DNA from: Anaeromassilibacillus sp001305115
Lineage (GTDB): Bacteria; Bacillota; Clostridia; Oscillospirales; Acutalibacteraceae
Length of the DNA stretch: 64,000 nucleotides
Direction of reading: 5' to 3'
Assembly (NCBI GenBank): GCA_042854365.1
Contig: AP031437.1
Span: 1,860,001-1,924,000 of the forward strand
Made by a program: the position numbers and the translations under genes. Shown here piece after piece: positions 16,762 through 25,758 of this stretch (position 1 is the stretch's first letter; the number at the start of each line of letters is the position of its first letter). The notes below the pieces were generated by a model, which saw nothing but the letters and a program-made list of their open reading frames with translations, searched no databases and was not told the origin of the DNA.

Positions 16762-17175
16762 TTGGTTTTCCCCCTCCATGTGCAGGGGAAAGCCAGGCAA
16801 GATCTTTTGACTTCACTATCATGTTCTTTCAATTTCTCCCCTCCACGCGGAGGGGACTCATAGATCATTTTATGCGTTCTCTCTTAGGCTATTTCAAACC
16901 CCTCCTTTGTATGGAGGGGCGCTCCAAGGGATAGCTGCCCTTCGGGATGATTCTGTTTTCAATCCACGGCCTTCGCATAGAGGACGCCCCAGTCGCCTGT
17001 CCGAAGCCGTTTTGTTAAATCGTATTGCAATCCATCCCCTCCACATGGAGGGTGACTGTGGATGGATGGGACCCGGATTGGCACGGAATAAATTTCAATC
17101 CACCCCCTCCGTGTAGAAGGGTGGTCTTCCGGAATAGAAGCCATGGGGTAAGGTAAAAAGTATTTCAATCCACCA
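16762..17175 (-). CRISPR. Degenerate type I-C-like CRISPR array without cas genes
   Basis: Six diverged repeat units of about 32-35 nt, plus a terminal fragment, start (plus strand) near 16762, 16827, 16892, 16957, 17025, 17093 and 17163, a regular 65-70 bp period. On the minus strand they end in GTGGATTGAAAT or a variant and contain a CCCTCC...GGAGGGG palindrome, the layout of type I-C repeats. The unit nearest ligA is best conserved and units decay toward lysA. The intervening 29-36 nt segments differ from each other. No cas gene is in the window, so it is likely a dead or orphan array. Confidence 0.65.
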
Positions 17176-19144
17176 TTTGCAAGAATTCTTCTTCCGTGAG
17201 GATCTGGACACCAAGTTTCTGTGCTTTTGTCAGCTTACTTCCCGCTTCGTCCCCTGCAAGGACATAGCTGGTCTTTTTGGAAACGCTTCCGCTTACCTTT
17301 CCTCCAAGCTTTTCAATGATGGCCGATGCCTCCGCGCGCGTCATCGTCGGAAGCGTTCCGGTCAGGACAAAGGTCTTTCCTGCAAACCTCGTATCGCTCA
17401 CCACTGTTTTACTCACCATATTTACGCCTGCATCACGCAGGCGGCCGATCAAGTGTGCGGTACTGGAAAGATCAAAAAACTGACGGACACTCTCCGCCAT
17501 AATACCGCCAAACCCATCAATCGCGGAAATTTCCTCTGCACTGGCCTGGAAAATCGCATCTATATTGCCAAAATAGGAGGTCAGTAATTTCGCCGCTTTC
17601 AAACCGATGTGCGGAATTCCCAGCGCATACACCAAACGGTACAGATCGTTTCCTTTGCTGTGCGCAATCGCATCCATCAGATTCTGGGAGGACTTTTCCC
17701 CCATGCGCTCTAACTCTTGTATCTGCGATTGCTCCAGAACATATAGATCCGCCGGAGAGTTCACCAATCCGCGTTCCACCAACTGCTCAATCACCGCCGG
17801 GCCAAGCCCATCAATGTCCATCGCATCACGGCTGCTAAAATGGATCATGTGACGCATCAACTGTGCCGGGCATTCCGGATTCGTACAGCGTATGGCCGCT
17901 TCTCCCTCTTCGCGGGTGACCGGTCCGCCGCAGGAAGGACAGATCTCCGGAATATGGTAAGGTTCTGCCTTCGGGGAATGGGCGGTTACTGCAACCACTT
18001 CTGGGATGATCTCCCCCGCTTTGCGCAGAATGACCGTATCCCCAACACGGATGTCCTTTTCTGTAATAAAGTCCTGATTGTGCAAAGTCGCGCGGCTGAC
18101 GGTAGTACCTGCCAGCGTGACCGGCTCAAAGAGACCGGTTGGAGTCAGGACCCCTGTACGGCCCACATTGATCTCAATTTCCAGCAGCTTTGTCTCTTTC
18201 TCCTCCGGCGGGTACTTAAAAGCTTCCGCCCATTTGGGAAATTTCGCCGTACTTCCCAACGATACGCGCTGAGAAAAATCGTCCACCTTGATGACCGCCC
18301 CATCAATGGAATATCCCAATGAACCGCGCAACTCTCCAATTCTTTGCACCTCTTCGATCACTTCCTGCATGGTCGTACATGCCTTATAGAAGGGGGGGAC
18401 TGGGAACCCGAGTTCCTTCAAAAAGTCCAACGATTGTTTATGAGAATGGAGTTCTTCGCCGTTGACCTGTTGTACGTTGAACACAAAGATGTCGAGCGTC
18501 CGCGTCGCAGTAATCCTCGGATTTTTTTGCCGTAGAGAGCCAGCAGCGGCATTGCGCGGGTTTTTAAAAGGTTTTTCATCATTGAGTTCTTGACGGGCTG
18601 CTAGTTTAAAAAAGCTCTCGTGGGACATATAAACCTCGCCACGCACTTCTAAATAAGGAATCGAACGGGTGAGCTTCAAAGGAACGGTCCGGATAGTACG
18701 CAAATTCTCCGTGACATCTTCCCCTACAAGGCCATCTCCGCGCGTAGAACCGCGTACAAAACGGCCATCGCGGTATTCCAACGACACAGATAGGCCATCA
18801 AATTTCGGCTCTACAATGTAAACCGGGGAATCCACGGCTTCGCGTACCCGGCGATCAAAGTCCATCAGCTCTTCCTCTGAAAAGGAATCGTGAAGGCTCT
18901 CCATGGGGACTTCATGTTCTACCTTTTCAAACGTATTCAAAGGTGCAGCACCCACACGCTGGGTAGGAGAATCCGGCTGAATCCACTCTGGATGTTCGTT
19001 TTCCAGCTGTTGCAACTGCCGGTAGAGCATGTCATACTCGTAGTCGTCAATCTCCGGAGCATCTTCCACGTAGTATTTTTGATTATGATAATTGATTTGG
19101 CCGATCAATTCCTGCATCTGCTGTTTTACCGATTGTTCATCCAT
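17165..19144 (-). CDS. ligA: NAD-dependent DNA ligase
   Basis: Joins nicked DNA in replication and repair using NAD+. 659 residues from an ATG at 19144 (MDEQSVKQQ) placed 7 nt after GGAAGGAG; two upstream in-frame ATGs are worse placed. Adenylated lysine is K114 in VEPKFDGLS. Then follow the OB fold, a Cys4 zinc finger (CPSCGG and CTNPECP), helix-hairpin-helix repeats, and a C-terminal BRCT domain (GKTFVLTGTLPTMTR...YVLAGDEAGSK). The stop codon lies inside a sequence (GTGGATTGAAAT) identical to the end of the downstream CRISPR-like repeat. Confidence 0.97.
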   Translation of the reverse strand: MDEQSVKQQMQELIGQINYHNQKYYVEDAPEIDDYEYDMLYRQLQQLENEHPEWIQPDSPTQRVGAAPLNTFEKVEHEVPMESLHDSFSEEELMDFDRRVREAVDSPVYIVEPKFDGLSVSLEYRDGRFVRGSTRGDGLVGEDVTENLRTIRTVPLKLTRSIPYLEVRGEVYMSHESFFKLAARQELNDEKPFKNPRNAAAGSLRQKNPRITATRTLDIFVFNVQQVNGEELHSHKQSLDFLKELGFPVPPFYKACTTMQEVIEEVQRIGELRGSLGYSIDGAVIKVDDFSQRVSLGSTAKFPKWAEAFKYPPEEKETKLLEIEINVGRTGVLTPTGLFEPVTLAGTTVSRATLHNQDFITEKDIRVGDTVILRKAGEIIPEVVAVTAHSPKAEPYHIPEICPSCGGPVTREEGEAAIRCTNPECPAQLMRHMIHFSSRDAMDIDGLGPAVIEQLVERGLVNSPADLYVLEQSQIQELERMGEKSSQNLMDAIAHSKGNDLYRLVYALGIPHIGLKAAKLLTSYFGNIDAIFQASAEEISAIDGFGGIMAESVRQFFDLSSTAHLIGRLRDAGVNMVSKTVVSDTRFAGKTFVLTGTLPTMTRAEASAIIEKLGGKVSGSVSKKTSYVLAGDEAGSKLTKAQKLGVQILTEEEFLQMVD

Positions 19145-19190
19145 AGCCATTCTCCTTCCCTCGCGCAAACATCCTTCTGCGCCCGCCGTC

Positions 19191-19228
19191 AAATAGGCCG
19201 CCGGCGTCTCTCAACCGGCGGCCTATTT
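19191..19228. terminator. Bidirectional terminator between yunB and ligA
   Basis: Perfect 14-bp stem, AAATAGGCCGCCGG / CCGGCGGCCTATTT, 10-nt loop, T-runs on both sides (longer on plus). It ends the yunB transcript upstream of ligA. Confidence 0.85.
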
Positions 19229-19287
19229 TTTCATTAGTTTGATTATACTCCATGCAACCTATTCGCGTAAAGAGATGCTGGGAAAAA

Positions 19288-19935
19288 TTATGTTTTAAAG
19301 TTCGCCATCAATTGCGGAACTTCACCAATAATCACGGTTTCTGCCACAGGTATGTCGGTTTCAATCTCGGTTGTGCCATTGTAAGCAGGCGGCAAAAACG
19401 AATAAATACTGGTATGAATATGTAGGCAAATTCGATGCTTGGTCTGATTGATTCCTGCGGATTCAAACGTGCTTTCAAAATCTGCTGTTACATTGCCGGA
19501 AAGCGTCAACCGCACGGGGATATTCGGTCCACGGCCATGTAATAATTCACTTCCCAACAGGGTTCCCAGTGGCACGCCGGTGTCTAAATGCTCTCCCAAT
19601 TGTTCCTGAACACGCTGTAGGATCGACGATTTGAGCTGGTTCATCTGTGTCATATCTGTCGTAACTGCCAAAATCTGTCCGGATTCTGCACGTTCAATAT
19701 TGACCAAATCGGTATAGGAGACAGAATCCGCCGCCAATTCCTCCATAACGGCTTCATTGATCGCCTCAACAGACGCAATCCGCGCCTGATTGGATACCAT
19801 GGACTCGATGATAGGATGTAATTTCCAGTCTAAGAATAGAAAGATTACGCCGGTCAAAATGAAAACTGCCAAGATTCTTCCCAGCCATCCTCTTTGTCTA
19901 CGGCGGCGCGGCCGGCTTCTTCTCCATCGTCTCAC
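19288..19935 (-). CDS. yunB: Sporulation protein YunB
   Basis: 215 residues from a GTG at 19935, seven nt after AAAAGGAGGG; an upstream in-frame ATG has no such site. The N-terminus is strongly basic (RRWRRSRPRRRRQRG), followed by one membrane anchor (about 19-37), then an extracytoplasmic domain with VSNQARIASVEAINEAV and ...GTLLGSELLHGRGPNIPVRL, characteristic of YunB. In Bacillus it is made in the mother cell under sigma E and is needed for spore formation. Its presence indicates a spore-former. Confidence 0.9.
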   Translation of the reverse strand: MRRWRRSRPRRRRQRGWLGRILAVFILTGVIFLFLDWKLHPIIESMVSNQARIASVEAINEAVMEELAADSVSYTDLVNIERAESGQILAVTTDMTQMNQLKSSILQRVQEQLGEHLDTGVPLGTLLGSELLHGRGPNIPVRLTLSGNVTADFESTFESAGINQTKHRICLHIHTSIYSFLPPAYNGTTEIETDIPVAETVIIGEVPQLMANFKT

Positions 19936-20264
19936 GGCGTATCCCTCCTTTTGCTTCTTTTCCATCATACGCAAAAGGAAAAAAGCTGTGCATACTTTTC
20001 CATTCTTAATCGTTAAATCTATCGGCTAAACCGAGGCATAAAAAGGCCCTATAAATGCCTATTACCGATAAGCTTCTCAAAACGCATGGACCTTTATTCC
20101 GATTCCATCTCTTGTGCCCAGACCGTAAACGGGCAATTACCGTTTTAACAGCAACCTTTTTATCATCGAAAGATCGTTGTTGAGCGTTTGTTTCGATCGA
20201 TGCTTGAAGCAATAGCTTTTTACGGGGCGCGCCACCGTCTTTTCGAAGGGTTCTAATCAAAAAA

Positions 20265-20291
20265 GGCACAGAGGAACAATTCCTCTGTGCC
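20265..20291 (-). terminator. Terminator of the cmk-plsC-ispH/rpsA operon
   Basis: 12-bp perfect stem GGCACAGAGGAA / TTCCTCTGTGCC with 3-nt loop, followed on the minus strand by TTTTTTG; 20 bp past the rpsA stop codon. The 330 bp between it and yunB contain no convincing gene. Confidence 0.9.
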
Positions 20292-20310
20292 CAAATTTAG
20301 TAAGAGCTTA

Positions 20311-22308
20311 TTATTCTGCATCCGCAGCCGGTGCTTCCTCCTGTGCAGGAGCAGCTGCATCTTCCTCCGCCGCAACCGGCTCAAGCAGTGCACGGATGGA
20401 AAGGCTGACACGTTTCTTCTCAAAATCGATGTCCGTAATCTTCGCTTTGACAACGTCACCAATCTTCAAAACATCCTGTGGCTTCTCAATGCGATGATCC
20501 GCAATCTGCGAAATGTGAATCAAACCATCGATCCCCGGAATAATTCTGGCAAATGCGCCAAAGGTGGTCATACCTACGACCGTGACGTCTGCCACTGTGC
20601 CAACAGGATAATCACGCTTGAGGATTTCCCACGGATTGTCCTCTGCACGCTTGTAACCAAGAGAAATCTTGCCCTTTTCGCGGTCCAAGCCCTTGATATA
20701 TACTTTCACAGTATCGCCCACATTGACGACTTCGCTCGGATGCTTAATTCTGCTCCAAGAGAGCTCAGAAATGTGAATCATACCGTCAATACCGCCCAAA
20801 TCGACAAACGCGCCATAAGCGGTCAGAGACTTCACAACACCAGTATACTCTTTGTCCACCTCTGCGGTCTCCCAGAACTTATCGGCCAAAGCCTTGCGCT
20901 CGTCCTTCAGGACGGAACGGATGGAACCAACCGCACGACGGCGGTTGCGATTGACCTCAATGATGCGGAAGCGAACTTCCTTCTTCAACAGATCCTCCAA
21001 CGGATCATTGCGGGAAGCTGTCGCCTGAGAAGCCGGAATGAATACGCGAACTCCATTGGTCACCGCGATGACGCCGCCCTTGATGACCTCTGTTACAACG
21101 CCCGTCAAAATCTCCTGGCTTTCTTCTGCTGCAGCGACCGTTTCCCAACCCTTCGCTGCATCCAAACGCTTCTTGGAAAGCATGATCGTTCCTTCCTGAT
21201 CGTTGGTGCGCATGATCAGGAGGTCCATTTCGTCGCCGATTTTTACCAGATCTTCCGGTTTTGCGTTCGGGTCAGCAGACAGTTCGGCTACCGGAATAAA
21301 TCCAGCCTGCTTTCTTCCAACATCTACATAGACCTCGTTGGGGGCAATGCCGACAACCACACCGTGTACCTTCTCATCTGTATTTAAACTTTTGAGGGAT
21401 TCTTCAAGCATCTCCTCAAAGCTCGTATCGGCATTCTCCGTTGAATTCGCACCTGCGTTTTCAATAATTTCTGACATGGTAACTAGTACCTCCTTTATAA
21501 TGCTTGCCGGTGTAGAGGCACCGGCAGTAATGCCAACGGAAGCGGCTCCCTTCAGAGCCGACAGCGGAAGCTCACCCGCTGTTTCGATGAGATATGTAGT
21601 GCAGTTCTGCCTACAAACATCGCGGAGTTTCGCAGTGTTTGAACTTTGCCTGCCGCCGATGACGATCATCGCATCGCAATGCTCGGACAATTCGACCGCT
21701 TCAGATTGACGCTTTGCAGTAGCATTACATATTGTATCAAAAATTGTGGCATTTGTATATACCTTTTTTATGATTTCCAAACAATTTTCCCATTCCGCCA
21801 CGCTAAAAGTCGTCTGTGCGACAAAACATGACGGCCTATTTTTCAATTCTGGGAAATCATTTGTAAGATTTTCCAATTCTTTTGCATCTTTAAAGACATA
21901 GCAAGCTTGGCAATGTCCTCGAATTCCCTCCACCTCTGGATGGGTGGCATTTCCGGCAATCAACACCGTTTGTCCTTTAGCAGAGGCGTCGGAAACAATC
22001 CTGTGAATTTTTGCCACGAACGGACAAGTCGCATCCACATAAGCGAGCTTCAAACGGCGGATTTCATCCAACACCGCTTCTGACACTCCATGGGAGCGGA
22101 TGACCAAAGTTGCATCCTTGGGAGCATCTTTTGGCGCCTCTACGATCTGAACGCCGCGTGCAGCCAAAACTTGTAGCGTTTGCGGATTGTGGATAATCGG
22201 TCCCAGCGTACATACACGTTTTCCCTCATCCAAAAGCTCGAACACCATCTGCACCGCCCGGTTCACGCCAAAACAAAAACCGGCCGATTTCGCTACGGTA
22301 ATTTTCAA
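20311..22308 (-). CDS. ispH-rpsA: Bifunctional IspH (HMBPP reductase) / ribosomal protein S1
   Basis: 665-residue fusion seen in Clostridia. Residues 1-280: 4-hydroxy-3-methylbut-2-enyl diphosphate reductase, final MEP-pathway enzyme making IPP/DMAPP; iron-sulfur cysteines C12, C95 and C194 and the HPEVEG loop are present. Residues about 312-640: four S1 RNA-binding repeats, as in a shortened S1 protein, then an Ala/Glu-rich tail. The start is TTG at 22308, preceded by AGGAGGACGGTAAAT. Lies 170 bp downstream of the plsC pair and ends the operon. Why an isoprenoid enzyme and S1 are joined is not known. Confidence 0.96.
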   Translation of the reverse strand: MKITVAKSAGFCFGVNRAVQMVFELLDEGKRVCTLGPIIHNPQTLQVLAARGVQIVEAPKDAPKDATLVIRSHGVSEAVLDEIRRLKLAYVDATCPFVAKIHRIVSDASAKGQTVLIAGNATHPEVEGIRGHCQACYVFKDAKELENLTNDFPELKNRPSCFVAQTTFSVAEWENCLEIIKKVYTNATIFDTICNATAKRQSEAVELSEHCDAMIVIGGRQSSNTAKLRDVCRQNCTTYLIETAGELPLSALKGAASVGITAGASTPASIIKEVLVTMSEIIENAGANSTENADTSFEEMLEESLKSLNTDEKVHGVVVGIAPNEVYVDVGRKQAGFIPVAELSADPNAKPEDLVKIGDEMDLLIMRTNDQEGTIMLSKKRLDAAKGWETVAAAEESQEILTGVVTEVIKGGVIAVTNGVRVFIPASQATASRNDPLEDLLKKEVRFRIIEVNRNRRRAVGSIRSVLKDERKALADKFWETAEVDKEYTGVVKSLTAYGAFVDLGGIDGMIHISELSWSRIKHPSEVVNVGDTVKVYIKGLDREKGKISLGYKRAEDNPWEILKRDYPVGTVADVTVVGMTTFGAFARIIPGIDGLIHISQIADHRIEKPQDVLKIGDVVKAKITDIDFEKKRVSLSIRALLEPVAAEEDAAAPAQEEAPAADAE

Positions 22309-22478
22309 ATTTACCGTCCTCCTTGTTTGCCGGCCTTACAAAAAGTTTCCCCGGCCTTGTCCCATTTATGAGCCCTTTTATGAAAAAGCCCTTGCTGATT
22401 GGCACAAAAGAACCCTGCCAAAAAACAGCGCATCGATCGTCTACAAAACGCTCATCACACAAAATACAACACAAAAGC

Positions 22479-23078
22479 TCATTTTCTTTCAAGCAATCCA
22501 TTTATTTTTTCCGCCAAGAGCCCCGCCGCCTCCCGTACGTTTTGAAGCGAGTCATCCGAAAGAGAAAGAGCCGGAAGGGGAAGAATTTCACCAAAACGCA
22601 CCACAACGCGCTTCAACGGGCATATTCTCCCTTGGAAAGAGATACAAGCAGGCAAAATAGGCGCCTTTGCCTTTGCAGCCACCAAGACGGCGCCCGCCTT
22701 GGGCTTAAATGGCGACCGATCAAACACACAGCGCCCCTGGGGAAAAATTCCAACTGCTCCGCCCTCCCGCAGGATGTGAACCGCCGTCCGCACAGACTCT
22801 GCATCCCCTTTGTCCCTACGGACTGGAAATGCGCCAAACGCGTAAAGAAGCCATCGAACAAATTGTCCATGCTCTTCAAACAGCTCCGACTTTGCCATAA
22901 AGCGAATCTCTCTGGGCACCGGCAGAGCCAAAAAAAACGGGTCCAGTACGGAACGATGGTTGCTGCAAATGACAACAGGGCCTTCCCGTGGAATATTTTC
23001 TGTTCCCTCAAAGCGCAGGCGAAACAGAAGTTTGCCAATCGGCATCAGCGCTCTCCTCCAGAACCGATATGCGGACAT
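22479..23078 (-). CDS. plsC: 1-acyl-sn-glycerol-3-phosphate acyltransferase
   Basis: 199 residues with the acyltransferase block NHRSVLDPFFLAL (His-x4-Asp catalytic pair), block II with GAFPVRRDKGD, and IFPQGRC (block III). Transfers an acyl group to lysophosphatidic acid in the membrane. ATG at 23078 follows AGGAGGGCCGGAC. A second, diverged PlsC-type gene lies 33 bp upstream; one of the two may act on another lysolipid. Confidence 0.9.
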   Translation of the reverse strand: MSAYRFWRRALMPIGKLLFRLRFEGTENIPREGPVVICSNHRSVLDPFFLALPVPREIRFMAKSELFEEHGQFVRWLLYAFGAFPVRRDKGDAESVRTAVHILREGGAVGIFPQGRCVFDRSPFKPKAGAVLVAAKAKAPILPACISFQGRICPLKRVVVRFGEILPLPALSLSDDSLQNVREAAGLLAEKINGLLERK

Positions 23079-23111
23079 GTCCGGCCCTCCTCTGCATGGT
23101 ATGTAGCCCGG

Positions 23112-23759
23112 CTAAATGTGGTTTGAGGCATCCTTCTCTTCCAGTTCCCGTAAATCGCGTTCCCGCAGCGCCCGAATCTTGTCCATCACCAAACGGCTGG
23201 CATTCCGAAATTCCACACCAGAGCCCTCATGTATTCCCAGCTCTTCAAACGGAATCAGTTCACCAAACGAAACCACCGCACGGTGAAACAGGCGTGGCCT
23301 TTTGCTCCCGATCGGCGTGATGCAGACCGGCAAAATCGGAGCATGGTTGTTGTATGCGAGCATCACCGCGCCCGCCTTCGGTTTGCCAAATTCACCGTTT
23401 TTGGATCGAGTCCCCTCGATAAATACTCCAACCGCACAGTCGTCACGCAACAATTCTGCCGCCGTGTCAATGGCTTCCACATCCCCCTTGCCGCGCTGTA
23501 CAGGAAATGCACCCAATTTCTTCAAAATAAAGCCAAAGGGTTTAAACTGAAAAAGTTCCGCCTTTGCCATGTAATAAATCTGTCTGCGCTGGGAACAAGA
23601 TAAGCGCACGGGGTCCGAATTGGCCATATGGTTACAACAGACGACCACACGGCCCTCCTCAGGGAATAAGTCCCTTCCCTTTACCGTGTAAGGCGCAAAT
23701 GGATAAGTCACCCATGCCGCCAATGCTCTTGCAAATACATAAAGAGGCGTACTCCTCAT
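23112..23759 (-). CDS. Second PlsC-family acyltransferase
   Basis: 215 residues, same fold as its neighbour: NHMANSDPVRLS (His-x4-Asp), GAFPVQRGKGD and FIEGTRSKNGEF. The FxEGTRS block is closer to the canonical PlsC motif than that of the downstream copy, so this may be the principal phosphatidate-forming enzyme. ATG at 23759 with only a weak GGTGG upstream, so expression may depend on coupling to cmk, 70 bp away. Confidence 0.9.
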   Translation of the reverse strand: MRSTPLYVFARALAAWVTYPFAPYTVKGRDLFPEEGRVVVCCNHMANSDPVRLSCSQRRQIYYMAKAELFQFKPFGFILKKLGAFPVQRGKGDVEAIDTAAELLRDDCAVGVFIEGTRSKNGEFGKPKAGAVMLAYNNHAPILPVCITPIGSKRPRLFHRAVVSFGELIPFEELGIHEGSGVEFRNASRLVMDKIRALRERDLRELEEKDASNHI

Positions 23760-23829
23760 TTTTCAACCACCGATCTCCGGGAGTCCCGGCATTGTTTTAA
23801 CGACCTCTGTCCAATCGACAGACTCGTTT

Positions 23830-24495
23830 CTAAGAAAGCTTTTCTTGGACGGTCTTTAGCAGGCGTTGAAGCGCTTCTTCGCGTGTCAAGCCAGTGCTAT
23901 CTACCAAAATAGAATCGTCTGCCGGAACCAACGGCGCTACCGCACGATGCGAGTCGTCGTAGTCGCGCTGTTTCAGTTCTGCAAGAACCTGCTCATAGTC
24001 AGCCTCCATCCCTTTCTCTAAAAGCTCTTCATAACGCCGTCGCGCCCGCTCTTCCGGAGAGGCTGTCAAAAAAATTTTAACTTGTGCGTGGGGAAGGACC
24101 ACCGTTCCAATGTCCCTACCATCCATCACAACATGGTTGGTTTTAGCGAGATCCCGCTGCAGGTCAAACAGAAACGCCCGTACCTGCGGAACCGCAGAGA
24201 CATTGGAGGCCGCGATCGAAATATCCTGCGTGCGTATCGCATCGGATACATCCTCTTCCCCCAAAAATACCCGCTGCTCCCCATTGCGAAACGCTAAGCG
24301 AACCTTCACCCCTGTCAGGTTTCCTGCAACCGCGTCAAAATCAGTGGTAGGAATCCCCAACCGGCGCATATACAGCCCAATCGCCCGATATAAAGCCCCC
24401 GTGTCCACATATACATATCCCAACTGCTTGGCCAAAGCACGGGCCATGGTACTTTTCCCGGCCCCTCCCGGTCCATCAATGGCAATTGCATTCAT
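23830..24495 (-). CDS. cmk: Cytidylate kinase
   Basis: Phosphorylates CMP and dCMP. 221 residues. P-loop GPGGAGKST at 8-16, DTGALYRA substrate region, and MDGRDIGTVVLP. ATG at 24495 follows GGGAGGAAACAGA. Twelve bp downstream of the flavoprotein gene. The order flavoprotein-cmk-plsC-ispH/rpsA is common in Clostridia. Confidence 0.97.
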   Translation of the reverse strand: MNAIAIDGPGGAGKSTMARALAKQLGYVYVDTGALYRAIGLYMRRLGIPTTDFDAVAGNLTGVKVRLAFRNGEQRVFLGEEDVSDAIRTQDISIAASNVSAVPQVRAFLFDLQRDLAKTNHVVMDGRDIGTVVLPHAQVKIFLTASPEERARRRYEELLEKGMEADYEQVLAELKQRDYDDSHRAVAPLVPADDSILVDSTGLTREEALQRLLKTVQEKLS

Positions 24496-24507
24496 TCTGT
24501 TTCCTCC

Positions 24508-25758
24508 CTACTGCATGGAATTCGCGGCAAGCCGGCCGGTACAAAACGCGATCTGTAGATTGAAGCCGCCGGTATAGGCGTCCACATCGAGCACTTCTCC
24601 GGCAAAATATAAGCCCTTGATTCGTTTCGATTCCATAGTCTTTGGATTGACTTCCTTTACGGAAACGCCGCCGGATGTGACAATGGCCTCCTCAATCGGA
24701 CGAAAGCCGGAAATCTCCACCGGATACGCTTTTAAAAGCGTCACAAATGCACGGCGCTGTTCGCGTGTGATCTGATTACATTTTGTCTCCGGCAAAATCC
24801 CGGAACGCCGCACCAGCACCGGAATCATTTTTCGCGGAAGCAATGCGGAAAGCGCATTGATAAAATCCCGATTTTTGTTCATTTCAAAATCCCTCTGCAA
24901 ACGAGCATCCAGCTGTTCCGGGCGTAGCGCTGGTTTCAGATCGATCACAATCCGATACCGTCCCGGCGCCATATCCCGCATATGGGCACTGGCGCTCAAA
25001 ATCATCGGGCCAGAAACCCCAAAATGAGTGAAAAGCATCTCTCCAAAGTCGCTGTAGACCTCTTTCTTCTTTTGGGTGTCCAAAACACGAATTGCCGTAT
25101 TCTTTAGCGACAATCCCATCATCTCGGAACAGTCCGTCCCTTTTGCCACCAACGGGACCAATGATGGGCGCAGGGGAACCACAGTATGACCTGCTTGCCG
25201 TGCAAGCATATATCCGTCTCCGGTGGAGCCTGTGCCGGGGTACGACGCTCCTCCACACGCAATGAGCACATTGCGTGCAAGGACGCAGGCGCCGTCTTGA
25301 AGCTCAATCCCCTGAACATGGCCTTGTTCCAACAGCAACTTGGCTGCTTGCCCCATTAGCATTTCCACGCCACCGCGTTTCATATACCGAACCAACGTAT
25401 CCACCACATCTACCGCACGGTCGGACGTAGGAAACACCCGGTTTCCCCTCTCCACTTTGAGCGGTAGCCCCTGGTTCTCAAAAAAAGCCATCACGTCCCG
25501 CGGTGTAAACGCCGAAGCCGCGCTGAATAAAAACCGCCCGTTGGACGGAACCGACGCAATGAACTCCTGTACATCGCAGTCGTTTGTCAGGTTACAGCGC
25601 CCCTTACCGGTAATCATCAGTTTTCGCCCGGGCCGCGCCTGTTTCTCCACCAAGCAAACCTGCATACCGCGGGCCGCTGCCGTACCAGCCGCAAGCATTC
25701 CAGCCGCCCCGCCGCCGATCACTACAACATCAAATGGTTGGCTCACTCTTGTGTTCAT
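24508..25758 (-). CDS. HI0933-family FAD-binding oxidoreductase (YhiN-like)
   Basis: About 416 residues. N-terminal Rossmann FAD site DVVVIGGGAAGMLAAGTAA, then KLMITGKGRCNLTND, a family hallmark, and a C-terminal FAD segment GLYFAGEVLDVDAYTGGFNLQ. Members are often annotated aminoacetone oxidase or BaiN-like flavoproteins; the substrate here is unknown. Start uncertain: ATG at 25758 or 25770, both inside the 3' end of the rpiR-type gene (overlap about 30-40 nt), pointing to translational coupling. Confidence 0.9.
   Translation of the reverse strand: MNTRVSQPFDVVVIGGGAAGMLAAGTAAARGMQVCLVEKQARPGRKLMITGKGRCNLTNDCDVQEFIASVPSNGRFLFSAASAFTPRDVMAFFENQGLPLKVERGNRVFPTSDRAVDVVDTLVRYMKRGGVEMLMGQAAKLLLEQGHVQGIELQDGACVLARNVLIACGGASYPGTGSTGDGYMLARQAGHTVVPLRPSLVPLVAKGTDCSEMMGLSLKNTAIRVLDTQKKKEVYSDFGEMLFTHFGVSGPMILSASAHMRDMAPGRYRIVIDLKPALRPEQLDARLQRDFEMNKNRDFINALSALLPRKMIPVLVRRSGILPETKCNQITREQRRAFVTLLKAYPVEISGFRPIEEAIVTSGGVSVKEVNPKTMESKRIKGLYFAGEVLDVDAYTGGFNLQIAFCTGRLAANSMQ

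Noticed and set aside
20006..20269. 87-codon minus-strand frame between yunB and ispH/rpsA
   Set aside because: Starts on top of the operon terminator, no ribosome binding site, no recognisable pattern.
20287..21387. 366-codon plus-strand frame opposite the S1 part of ispH/rpsA
   Set aside because: Antisense shadow of the S1 repeats.
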